Positions 31,896-38,819 of a stretch of DNA of 44,497 bases are shown in pieces. The position numbers and the translations under genes are program-made. Below the pieces are notes generated by a model. That model was not told the DNA's origin, did no database searches, and saw nothing but the letters and a program-made list of their open reading frames with translations. Source of the DNA: an uncultured Myxococcales bacterium (GTDB lineage Bacteria; Myxococcota_A; UBA9042; DTJE01); the NCBI GenBank assembly GCA_903847405.1, contig CAINDP010000021.1:1-44497 (forward strand), given 5' to 3'. The first letter of the stretch is position 1, and each line of letters begins with the position of its first letter.

Positions 31896-32716
31896 GCGAC
31901 ACCGATGGCGAGGCTGTCCCCAAAGTCCCCGCTGTCCCCGCACATCCATACCCCTTCACCGTGCTGACGCTGTTCCCCGAGATGGTGCGCCAGGCCGTGG
32001 CCCATTCGATCGTCGGACGCGGGATCGCGGCGGGCCGACTGGACGTCCGGGCCGTGGACATCCGGGACTTCACGAAGGACCGGCACCGGACCGCGGACGA
32101 CGTGCCTTACGGGGGCGGCCCCGGCATGGTGATGAAGCCCGAACCCCTCGCCGGCGCCATCCGGTCCGCACGGGAGGCGCAGCCGGCGGCCCTGGTGGTG
32201 CTGATGTCGGCGTCCGGACGGCCCCTGGACCAGGCGACCGCCCGGCGATGGGCCGGCCACACGGGCGGGCTGGTCCTGGTGTGCGGGCACTACGAGGGCG
32301 TGGACGAGCGCATCGCCGAGCACTACGCCGACGAGGAAGTCTCGATCGGCGACTACGTCCTGAGCGGCGGCGAACTGGCCGCCCTGGTGGTCCTGGACGC
32401 CGTCGCGCGACTGGTGCCGGGCGTCGTGGGCAACGAGGCGTCGATCGCCGACGAATCCCACGAGGCCGGGCTGGTCGAGTACCCGCAGTACACGAGGCCG
32501 CCGGTCTTCGAGGGCCACGCGGTGCCGGACGTCCTGATGTCCGGGAATCATGCCGCGGTGGCCCGGTTCCGTCGCGAGTCCGCCCTGGCCAAGACGCGCC
32601 GCGTACGGCCCGATCTGGCCGCGCGGGTCGTGGAGGTCGTGGTCGATCGGCGGCGGCCCTCCACTCCTGCCAGGCCGGCGCGCCTGGGCCGCCCGCGGCC
32701 GGGGGATCCCGAATGA
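31892..32716 (+). CDS. trmD: tRNA (guanine-37-N1)-methyltransferase
   Basis: 274 residues, SPOUT family with a trefoil knot. TrmD methylates G37 of tRNAs to prevent +1 frameshifting. Visible: VLTLFPEMV, DDVPYGGGPGMVM, VCGHYEGVDERI, DYVLSGGELAALVVLDAVARL and EYPQYTRP. The GTG at 31892 overlaps rimM. The N-terminus carries about 20 extra residues (SDTDGEAVPKVPAVPAHPY) not usual in the family; the DNA there repeats GCTGTCCCC. The C-terminal tail (STPARPARLGRPRPG) is basic and variable. It overlaps the next gene by 4 bases. Confidence 0.97.
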   Translation: MSDTDGEAVPKVPAVPAHPYPFTVLTLFPEMVRQAVAHSIVGRGIAAGRLDVRAVDIRDFTKDRHRTADDVPYGGGPGMVMKPEPLAGAIRSAREAQPAALVVLMSASGRPLDQATARRWAGHTGGLVLVCGHYEGVDERIAEHYADEEVSIGDYVLSGGELAALVVLDAVARLVPGVVGNEASIADESHEAGLVEYPQYTRPPVFEGHAVPDVLMSGNHAAVARFRRESALAKTRRVRPDLAARVVEVVVDRRRPSTPARPARLGRPRPGDPE

Positions 32717-33297
32717 ACGAACCCGGAACGCCCCATGTCGCCATCGCACTGGTACACCACCCGGTGTACGACCGGCACCAGGATGTCGTGACCACCTCCG
32801 TGACGTCCGTGGACATCCACGACATCGCCCGCACGGCGCGCACCTACGGGTGCGAGCCCTATTACATGGTCACACCCATCGAGGCCCAGCAGGCCATGAT
32901 GCGGCGGGTCACCGAGCACTGGGTCGACGGCGAGGGGACCAAGGCCGACCATCCGCGGGTCGAGGCCATGAGCCGCATCCAGGTCATCGGCAGCCTGGCT
33001 GCCGCGTTGGCCGACCTCCAGGCACGTCATGGCGTGGCGCCCCGGGTCGTGGTGACAGGCGCCGGTTTCCAGGACGGGATCACCACCTTCCGGGACATGC
33101 GCCAGGAACTGGAACGCGGGGACCACCCGTCCTGGCTGATCGTCTTCGGCACGGGGTGGGGGCTGACGAAGGAACTGGTCGCGGGGGCAGACGAGCGCCT
33201 GGAGCCCATCCTGGGCCTCCAGGGCTTCAACCACCTCTCGGTCCGGGCCGCCGTCGCAATCGTGCTTGACCGACTACTGGGGGCGCGCGTATACTAA
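32713..33297 (+). CDS. SPOUT-type RNA methyltransferase (PF09936 family)
   Basis: 194 residues. The start HVAIALVHHPVYDR followed by VVTTSVTSVDIHDIARTARTYG is the signature of a SAM-dependent RNA methyltransferase family (Methyltrn_RNA_4) that is often encoded next to trmD. The substrate is not established. The SPOUT knot part is LIVFGTGWGLTKELV with LEPILG and NHLSVRAAVAIVLDRLLG. It overlaps trmD by 4 bases; its last 30 bases contain the rplS promoter. Confidence 0.9.
   Translation: MNEPGTPHVAIALVHHPVYDRHQDVVTTSVTSVDIHDIARTARTYGCEPYYMVTPIEAQQAMMRRVTEHWVDGEGTKADHPRVEAMSRIQVIGSLAAALADLQARHGVAPRVVVTGAGFQDGITTFRDMRQELERGDHPSWLIVFGTGWGLTKELVAGADERLEPILGLQGFNHLSVRAAVAIVLDRLLGARVY
33266..33295 (+). 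promoter_or_regulatory. Internal promoter for rplS within the upstream gene
   Basis: -35 TTGACC (33266-33271), an 18-base spacer, -10 TATACT (33290-33295). It overlaps the end of the SPOUT methyltransferase gene and would give a leader of about 80 bases before rplS. Confidence 0.65.
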
Positions 33298-33309
33298 CGT
33301 GCCTTTTTG

Positions 33310-33333
33310 CCAGGGGACCTTTTTGGCCCCTGG
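33310..33333 (+). promoter_or_regulatory. Hairpin in the rplS leader
   Basis: CCAGGGG (33310-33316) pairs with CCCCTGG (33327-33333), with inner CC/GG around TTTTT. No T-run follows, so it is not a terminator. It could be an L19-type leader structure; L19 leaders are known elsewhere, but this one has not been compared. Confidence 0.4.
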
Positions 33334-33383
33334 GAAGCGACCCGGGCGAGGGACGCGACTAGAACCGATTTGCGAGGCGCAGC

Positions 33384-33788
33384 ATGCACAAGACGATTCA
33401 GGCGCTCGGGAACATTTTCCTCCGTACGGACCTCCCGTTGTTCGCCGCAGGCGACACGGTCAAGGTGCACTTCCGCGTCCGCGAGGGCGACAAGGAGCGC
33501 ATCCAGATGTTCGAGGGCGTGGTGATCGGCCGTTCGGGCAGCGGGGCCCACGAGTCCATGACCATCCGGAAGATCTCCTACGGCGTCGGCGTCGAGCGAA
33601 TCTTCCCGGTCAACAGCCCGATGGTTGCGGCCCTGGAAATCATCCAGCGCGGTCGTGTCCGTCGCGCCAAGCTGAACTACCTCCGCGGCCTGAAGGGCAA
33701 GGCGGCCAAGATCCGCGAGAAGCGCGTCCGCCTGGTCGCCGCTCCGGTCGTCGGCACCGTCGAGTCCAGCGATGACGTCACCGCCTGA
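33384..33788 (+). CDS. rplS: 50S ribosomal protein L19
   Basis: 134 residues. Motifs: [53 protein letters not shown] and [22 protein letters not shown]19 sits at the 30S-50S interface. The C-terminal VESSDDVTA is a short variable tail. The next gene, rnhB, starts 17 bases before its stop, so the two are coupled. Confidence 0.97.
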   Translation: MHKTIQALGNIFLRTDLPLFAAGDTVKVHFRVREGDKERIQMFEGVVIGRSGSGAHESMTIRKISYGVGVERIFPVNSPMVAALEIIQRGRVRRAKLNYLRGLKGKAAKIREKRVRLVAAPVVGTVESSDDVTA

Positions 33789-34506
33789 CCTCTTCGACGA
33801 ACCGCCGCCCGGACCAGGCTTCATCGAACGATGGGCCGAAGGCCGTGGGCTGACCCCCGTCCTGGGGGTTGACGAGGCCGGTCGCGGGTGCCTGGCGGGT
33901 CCCGTGGTCGCAGCCGCCGTCCTGCTTCCCCCCAATCACGACATCGAAGGCATCGACGACTCGAAACGGTTGACGCACGCCACGCGCGAGCGCCTGGCCG
34001 ACCGCATCCATGCCACGTCGATCGTCGGGGTCGGCATGGTCAGCGCCAACCGGATCGACGCGACGAACATCCTGGCCGCGTCCCTGGAGGCGATGCGCCA
34101 GGCGGTCGAGATCGTCCGCGCCCGAAGCCCGGGACCCATCGGAATCGTCATCGTGGACGGGAACCAGGCCATCCCCGGCCTGGACATGCACCAGCGGCCC
34201 TGGCCCAAGGGGGACGGGCTGTCGCTGGCCTGCGGCGCCGCGTCCATCGTTGCCAAGGTGACCCGCGACCGGCTGATGGTCCTGCTGGATTCCGAGTTCC
34301 CGGGATACGGGTTCGCCCGGCACAAGGGCTACGGGACCGCCGTGCACCTGGAAGCCCTGGCCCGCCTGGGAGCCTGCCCGGCCCACCGCAAGACCTTCGC
34401 GCCGGTGACGGCCGTGCTGCTTCAGAACGCATCCTCGATCAACGTGATGTCCGGCCGTCCGTCGCGCCAGGCCACGGCCGCGACGAAGAAGCGCACCTCC
34501 TCGTAG
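33772..34506 (+). CDS. rnhB: Ribonuclease HII
   Basis: 244 residues. RNase HII removes ribonucleotides from RNA-DNA hybrids. Visible: [20 protein letters not shown] with the catalytic [53 protein letters not shown] and [13 protein letters not shown]. The family usually ends soon after HRKTFAPV; here about 30 more residues ([18 protein letters not shown]) follow. This tail is read over the 3' end of the convergent yraN gene, an 85-base overlap. Confidence 0.95.
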   Translation: MTSPPDLFDEPPPGPGFIERWAEGRGLTPVLGVDEAGRGCLAGPVVAAAVLLPPNHDIEGIDDSKRLTHATRERLADRIHATSIVGVGMVSANRIDATNILAASLEAMRQAVEIVRARSPGPIGIVIVDGNQAIPGLDMHQRPWPKGDGLSLACGAASIVAKVTRDRLMVLLDSEFPGYGFARHKGYGTAVHLEALARLGACPAHRKTFAPVTAVLLQNASSINVMSGRPSRQATAATKKRTSS

Positions 34507-34775
34507 TCCTCGGGCCGCACGGCCAGCCACCGCTCCATGGCCCCGCGCACCTTGCCCCGCTTGCGGGCATCGACGCTGTCCGCCGCGGCATCCGGGTCGC
34601 CGGAACGCCGGGACCGGACTTCGACCGCCACGATTTCCGCCCCGCGCCGCACCACCAGGTCCAGTTCGGCGTGGCGATCCCGGGCGTTGCGGTCCACGAC
34701 AAAGTACCCCCGGCGCTCCAGTTCCTCGGCCACGGCCTGTTCGGCGGCTCGACCCACGACCATCCGATCGTCCAT
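34422..34775 (-). CDS. YraN family (UPF0102) endonuclease-like protein
   Basis: 117 residues. The Holliday-junction-resolvase-like core is intact: GYFVVDRNARDRHAELDLVV, VAVEVRSRRS and DARKRGKVRGAMERWL. Such genes are commonly next to rnhB, usually in the same direction; here the gene is inverted and overlaps rnhB tail to tail. The ATG at 34775 has GGGAGG upstream. Biological role of the family is not settled. Confidence 0.9.
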   Translation of the reverse strand: MDDRMVVGRAAEQAVAEELERRGYFVVDRNARDRHAELDLVVRRGAEIVAVEVRSRRSGDPDAAADSVDARKRGKVRGAMERWLAVRPEDYEEVRFFVAAVAWRDGRPDITLIEDAF

Positions 34776-34800
34776 CGCGACCTCCCGATGTCCCGACGGG

Positions 34801-34830
34801 TTATCGGGCGGACGGGTCGTGCGTTACACT
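34801..34830 (+). promoter_or_regulatory. Candidate promoter of meaB, next to the start codon
   Basis: A -10 TACACT (34825-34830) is six bases before the GTG at 34837, with a weak -35 TTATCG (34801-34806) at 18 bases. No ribosome binding site is seen, so the message may be leaderless as for mutL and dnaB. Confidence 0.4.
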
Positions 34831-34836
34831 ACCGCC

Positions 34837-35781
34837 GTGGAAACGAACACCCTCGCTGAACGCGTCGCCGCCGGAGACTTCCGGTCCGCCGCCCGACTGA
34901 TGCGCTGGCTGGACGACGGCGACCCGCGGGCCATGCCCGTGTATTCCCGCCTGTTCGCGCACATGGGCAAGGCCCGGCGCACCGGGATCACCGGTTCCGC
35001 CGGCGTGGGCAAGAGCACCCTCGTCGATGCCCTGGTCGCCGGCTGGCGCGCGTCCGGTCAGCGGGTGGGCGTGGTGGCGGTCGATCCCAGCAGCCCGTTC
35101 ACCGGCGGTGCGCTGCTGGGGGATCGTGTGCGCCTGGAACGCCACGCCGAGGACCCGGGCGTGTTCATCCGCTCGCTGGCCAGCCGCGGCCGGCTGGGGG
35201 GCCTGTCGGCGTCGACGGCCCTCGTGGCCGACGTCCTGGACGCCATGGGGTTCGACCAGGTGATCATCGAAACCGTCGGTGTCGGACAGGGGGAAGTCGA
35301 GATCCTGCGCCATGTCGATGCCACCGTCGTCGTCGTGGCCCCCGGACATGGCGACGAGGTGCAGGCCCAGAAGGCGGGCCTCCTGGAAATCGCCGACGTC
35401 CTGGTGGTGAACAAGGCCGACCTGCACGGTGCCGAGGACACGGCGGCCGACCTGGAGGCGGCGATCGCACTGTCGGAGCGGGAGGTTCCCGGGCCACGGG
35501 TCCTCCGGGTCTCGGCCCGGGAGGATCAGGGCATCGGGGAACTGCTGGCCGAAATCCAGCGTCTGCACGGGGAAGCGCGGACCCGACCGGGACGCCCGGG
35601 GGATCGGCGGGCGCGCGCCGAGGCGCTGCTGGCAGACCTGGTGGCCCGGGAGGCGGGGAACCGCCTGCGCCGGATGATGGAGCAGGACGGGGAGGCCCGG
35701 GCGATCGTGGACGCCCTGGTCGAGCACCGCATCGACCCGTTCGCCGCGACCTCGACCCTCTTGGAGCGACTGTTGAAGTGA
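34837..35781 (+). CDS. meaB: MeaB/ArgK-type G3E GTPase (mutase chaperone)
   Basis: 314 residues. P-loop GITGSAGVGKSTLVDAL, VAVDPSSPFTGGALLGDRVRL (MeaB signature), FIRSLASRGRLGGLSAST, IIETVGVGQGEVEIL and base motif VVNKADL are all present. MeaB protects and reloads adenosylcobalamin-dependent methylmalonyl-CoA mutase. The mutase is not in this window. The GTG at 34837 is taken as the start because it gives the usual N-terminus; another GTG lies 18 bases upstream. The downstream membrane gene overlaps its stop by 4 bases (GTGA). Confidence 0.94.
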   Translation: METNTLAERVAAGDFRSAARLMRWLDDGDPRAMPVYSRLFAHMGKARRTGITGSAGVGKSTLVDALVAGWRASGQRVGVVAVDPSSPFTGGALLGDRVRLERHAEDPGVFIRSLASRGRLGGLSASTALVADVLDAMGFDQVIIETVGVGQGEVEILRHVDATVVVVAPGHGDEVQAQKAGLLEIADVLVVNKADLHGAEDTAADLEAAIALSEREVPGPRVLRVSAREDQGIGELLAEIQRLHGEARTRPGRPGDRRARAEALLADLVAREAGNRLRRMMEQDGEARAIVDALVEHRIDPFAATSTLLERLLK

Positions 35782-37940
35782 AGGACGACGACCGACGAAA
35801 GGGCCGGAAGCGCGTGGACCCCGCACACCCGGCGCACGGCAACGAACGACCCGGCGGGCCCCCGGCCGTCGCGGTTCCGACGGGCGGCCTTGCGACCGGG
35901 GGCCGCTGGTGGGCGCGCATCCGGCCGATCCACGTGGCCCTGCCGATCGTGGGCATCCTCCTGGGCCTCCCCGGGGGGCCCTTCGCCGCCCTCCCGCTGG
36001 TCGTGGCGGCGCCGATCGTGCTGGCCGCGATCGTCCTCGCCGCGGCGGGATGGCCCGGCGCCGCGGGTGACGTTGCCCGCGGCCGCCCGGCCCTGCCCGC
36101 CTGGGCCGGGACCGCGATCGAGGCGGCGCTGGTGGCCTGGACCGTCGCGGCCTTCCTGCTGTTCAAGGTCGCGGGCCTGCACCCCTCCGGCACCGACGAC
36201 AACATCTACTTCTACCTGGCCCGCCGGCTGTCCGAGGGCGCGGTTCCCTACCGGGACTTCTTCTTCGCCCACCCGCCGGTCCACCTGCTGATCCCGGGCG
36301 CCGTCTTCGGTGTCGGGGGATTTTCCATCGGCCTGGCCAAGATGATCCCGGTGACCGCCCAGATGATCGCCGCCGTCTGCCTGTACCTGGCCGCCCGGCG
36401 CACCTCCCGGGGAATGGCGGTCCTGGCGGTCGCATTCCACCTGTTTGCGTACCAGGTCCTGATGGGTTCGACCGACATGAACGGCGAGAACCTGATGACC
36501 GCCTTCCTGGCGGCGGGACTGCTGGCGGCCTCGCGGGGACGGTACGGCCTGGCGGGAGGCCTGGCGGGCCTGGGCCTGGGGTGCGGCCTGTACGCCCTGG
36601 CCGGGGTGCTGGTCCTGGGCCTGGCGGCCGCGGCGGGAGGGCGACGGGCCCTGGGCCGGTTCGGGCTGGGAGTGCTGGCCACCTTCGGCGGCGTCTGCGG
36701 CCTGTTCTGGATCCTGGGCGGCGGCGCGTTCTGGGATGGCGTCGTCACCTACCACCTCGGCAAGGCCGTGCGGGATCCCGACAAGGTCCCGGTCTTCGCG
36801 TCGGCCAACCCGTTCGCATGGATCGGGGCGCTGGCCAGGAACCTGGGGGCGTTCCTGATCGATCACGAAACGGCCAAGTGGCTGTATTACCACCTGCCCA
36901 TCGTGGTGGCCGTGACCATCGCCGCAGCGGCCCTGGTCGGGCGGACGCTGGTCGCCTGGATGAGGGCGCCCGCCGAAGGCCCCGCGCGCCGCAGCCGACG
37001 CCGCGGCCCGGAAACGTCCCAGGCCCGGACCGCGGATGCGCCGGCCCGCGACCCGACCGTCGCCGTTCGCCGGGGGCTGCCGTCCGGCCGGCCCGAGGAC
37101 TTCGCCCTGCTGGGCCTGGCCGCGGGGGGCCTGTTCGTCCTGCAGTGGGCGGCACTGGCCGAAACCTACGACTTCTACCTGGTGCCCATGTGGTTCTTCC
37201 TGGCCCTGCCGGCCGCGTTCGCCGTGGACCGGTCGTGGACGCGCCTTCGGGACGCCGGGTGGGACCGCCACCTGGCCGCGCCCGCGATTGCCGGCGCCAT
37301 GCTGGCCCTGCACCCGCTGGCCGCAGGGCCCCTGTCGGATCGGCTGTGGCCCGAGGAACGGAAGGCGGCCGGCGAGACCGTTTCCTACGAATGGCGCGAG
37401 CCCTGGGCGCTGACCGCCCTGGGCCCGGTATCGAAGGCCCTGTATTTCCAGGACCACCGGACGCGCGGCGTCGACGAGCCGCCCTGGCGCCATGCCCTGT
37501 GGAACAAGCAGTTGACCTTCAGTTCGGTCGACGAAATCGCCGCGGTGATCCGGAACGATAGCGCCCCGGACCAGACCGTGACCGGCGCATCGACGCTGGC
37601 CCCCCTGGTGGCCCTGGAGGCCGGCAGGCGGATGGCCGGGGACGAGGCCGACACCAACGGCAAGCGCTTCAACACGGGCCAACTGTCCGACGCGGAGTTC
37701 GCCCGGCGGATCTGCGCGGACAAGGTGCGGTGGCTGGTGGCGTCGGCCCGATCGCACTTCGAGCCGTCCCGCCTGGAGGCGGACCCGCTGTGGTCGGGGC
37801 TGTTCCAGAAGCACCGGGAGTTCACCGACGCCCAACTGTTGCACCGCCGCGGATTCCCCATCACGCTGTACCGGTTGAAGGACGGGGCGACCCTGCCCGA
37901 CGGCACGCCGTGCACGGGCGGGGCCACCGTGACGCCATGA
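35778..37940 (+). CDS. Multi-span GT-C-like membrane glycosyltransferase
   Basis: 720 residues with roughly ten membrane helices. The first outer loop has the PMT_2/ArnT-like pattern: SGTDDNIYFYLARRL (acidic pair), then VPYRDFFFAHPPVHLL. These enzymes move a sugar from a polyprenyl phosphate carrier onto protein or lipid outside the inner membrane. A cytoplasmic basic loop (RRSRRRGPETSQ) lies near residue 410. The C-terminal 200 residues are soluble and periplasmic (FSSVDEIAAVIRNDS, GKRFNTGQL). The GTG start overlaps meaB; the next gene overlaps its stop by 4 bases. The exact donor and acceptor are unknown. Confidence 0.8.
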   Translation: MKDDDRRKGRKRVDPAHPAHGNERPGGPPAVAVPTGGLATGGRWWARIRPIHVALPIVGILLGLPGGPFAALPLVVAAPIVLAAIVLAAAGWPGAAGDVARGRPALPAWAGTAIEAALVAWTVAAFLLFKVAGLHPSGTDDNIYFYLARRLSEGAVPYRDFFFAHPPVHLLIPGAVFGVGGFSIGLAKMIPVTAQMIAAVCLYLAARRTSRGMAVLAVAFHLFAYQVLMGSTDMNGENLMTAFLAAGLLAASRGRYGLAGGLAGLGLGCGLYALAGVLVLGLAAAAGGRRALGRFGLGVLATFGGVCGLFWILGGGAFWDGVVTYHLGKAVRDPDKVPVFASANPFAWIGALARNLGAFLIDHETAKWLYYHLPIVVAVTIAAAALVGRTLVAWMRAPAEGPARRSRRRGPETSQARTADAPARDPTVAVRRGLPSGRPEDFALLGLAAGGLFVLQWAALAETYDFYLVPMWFFLALPAAFAVDRSWTRLRDAGWDRHLAAPAIAGAMLALHPLAAGPLSDRLWPEERKAAGETVSYEWREPWALTALGPVSKALYFQDHRTRGVDEPPWRHALWNKQLTFSSVDEIAAVIRNDSAPDQTVTGASTLAPLVALEAGRRMAGDEADTNGKRFNTGQLSDAEFARRICADKVRWLVASARSHFEPSRLEADPLWSGLFQKHREFTDAQLLHRRGFPITLYRLKDGATLPDGTPCTGGATVTP

Positions 37941-38815
37941 CCCGGCCGGCCGCACCCCGAAAGGGACGTGTCCCCGACCCGGCCGCGATGGCAGGCCTGC
38001 TGGAGTCCGCCTACACCCGCTGGCATCGCCCCGAGGAGATCCAGCGGGACCCCCTGCGCTTTCCCCGGAGGTACCCGGCCGTCCCCGACCAGGAGGCCGC
38101 CGGGTTCATCGCGGCGGCCTTCGCCTTCGGACGGGTCGCCGCCTTCCTCCCGGTGCTGGAGGCGCTGTTCGCCCGCCTGGGCCCGACACCGGCCGCCTTC
38201 CTTGCCGCCCTGGACCCCGACGGGGCCCGGATGGCCGCGGAAGGCCTGGGCCATCGCTTCGCCCGACCGCACCACGTCGCCGGCCTTCTGCTGGGCACGG
38301 GCGCGGTGCTGCGCCAGGACGGCACACTCCGGGGACCGGTGGTCCGGGCATCCCGCGACGGGCGGGGCGTCACCGCCGGCCTGCGGGACCTCGCCGTCGC
38401 CGTGCGCGCCGGTTCCGGCCCCCTGGACCCCGGCTTCCTGGTCCCCCTGGAGGGCCGCACGGGCCCCCTGAAGCGGCTGCATCTGTTCCTGCGGTGGATG
38501 GTCCGGAACGACGGCATCGATCTGGGTGCGTGGCCCGAAATCCCTGCGGCAGCCCTGGTCTTCCCGATGGACGTCCACGTCAGCCGGATCGCGCGCCTGC
38601 TGGGGTTGATCCCCGATCGGACCTCGGGGCCCAGCCTGGGCGACGCCCTCGCCCTGACGACCGCCCTGCGGGCCTTCGACCCGGACGATCCCGTGCGGTT
38701 CGACTTTGCCCTGTCGCACCTGGGCATTTCGGGCAAGTGCAGTGGCAAGGCCGGCAACGCCTGTCCCGACTGCCCGCTGGCGCCGGTGTGCAGCGTCCGG
38801 CAGGGCACGCCGTGA
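37937..38815 (+). CDS. TIGR02757/DUF2400 family protein
   Basis: 292 residues. The family signature is clear: KRLHLFLRWMVRNDGIDLGAW, then ALVFPMDVHVSRIARLLGL, ALALTTALRAFDPDDPVRFDFALSHLGISG. The C-terminus has a four-Cys cluster (GKCSGKAGNACPDCPLAPVC), reminiscent of the iron-sulfur loop of HhH-GPD DNA glycosylases, to which this family is distantly similar. Function is unproven. Its stop is 4 bases from that of the convergent lipoprotein gene. Confidence 0.88.
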   Translation: MTRPAAPRKGRVPDPAAMAGLLESAYTRWHRPEEIQRDPLRFPRRYPAVPDQEAAGFIAAAFAFGRVAAFLPVLEALFARLGPTPAAFLAALDPDGARMAAEGLGHRFARPHHVAGLLLGTGAVLRQDGTLRGPVVRASRDGRGVTAGLRDLAVAVRAGSGPLDPGFLVPLEGRTGPLKRLHLFLRWMVRNDGIDLGAWPEIPAAALVFPMDVHVSRIARLLGLIPDRTSGPSLGDALALTTALRAFDPDDPVRFDFALSHLGISGKCSGKAGNACPDCPLAPVCSVRQGTP

Positions 38816-38819
38816 TCGG

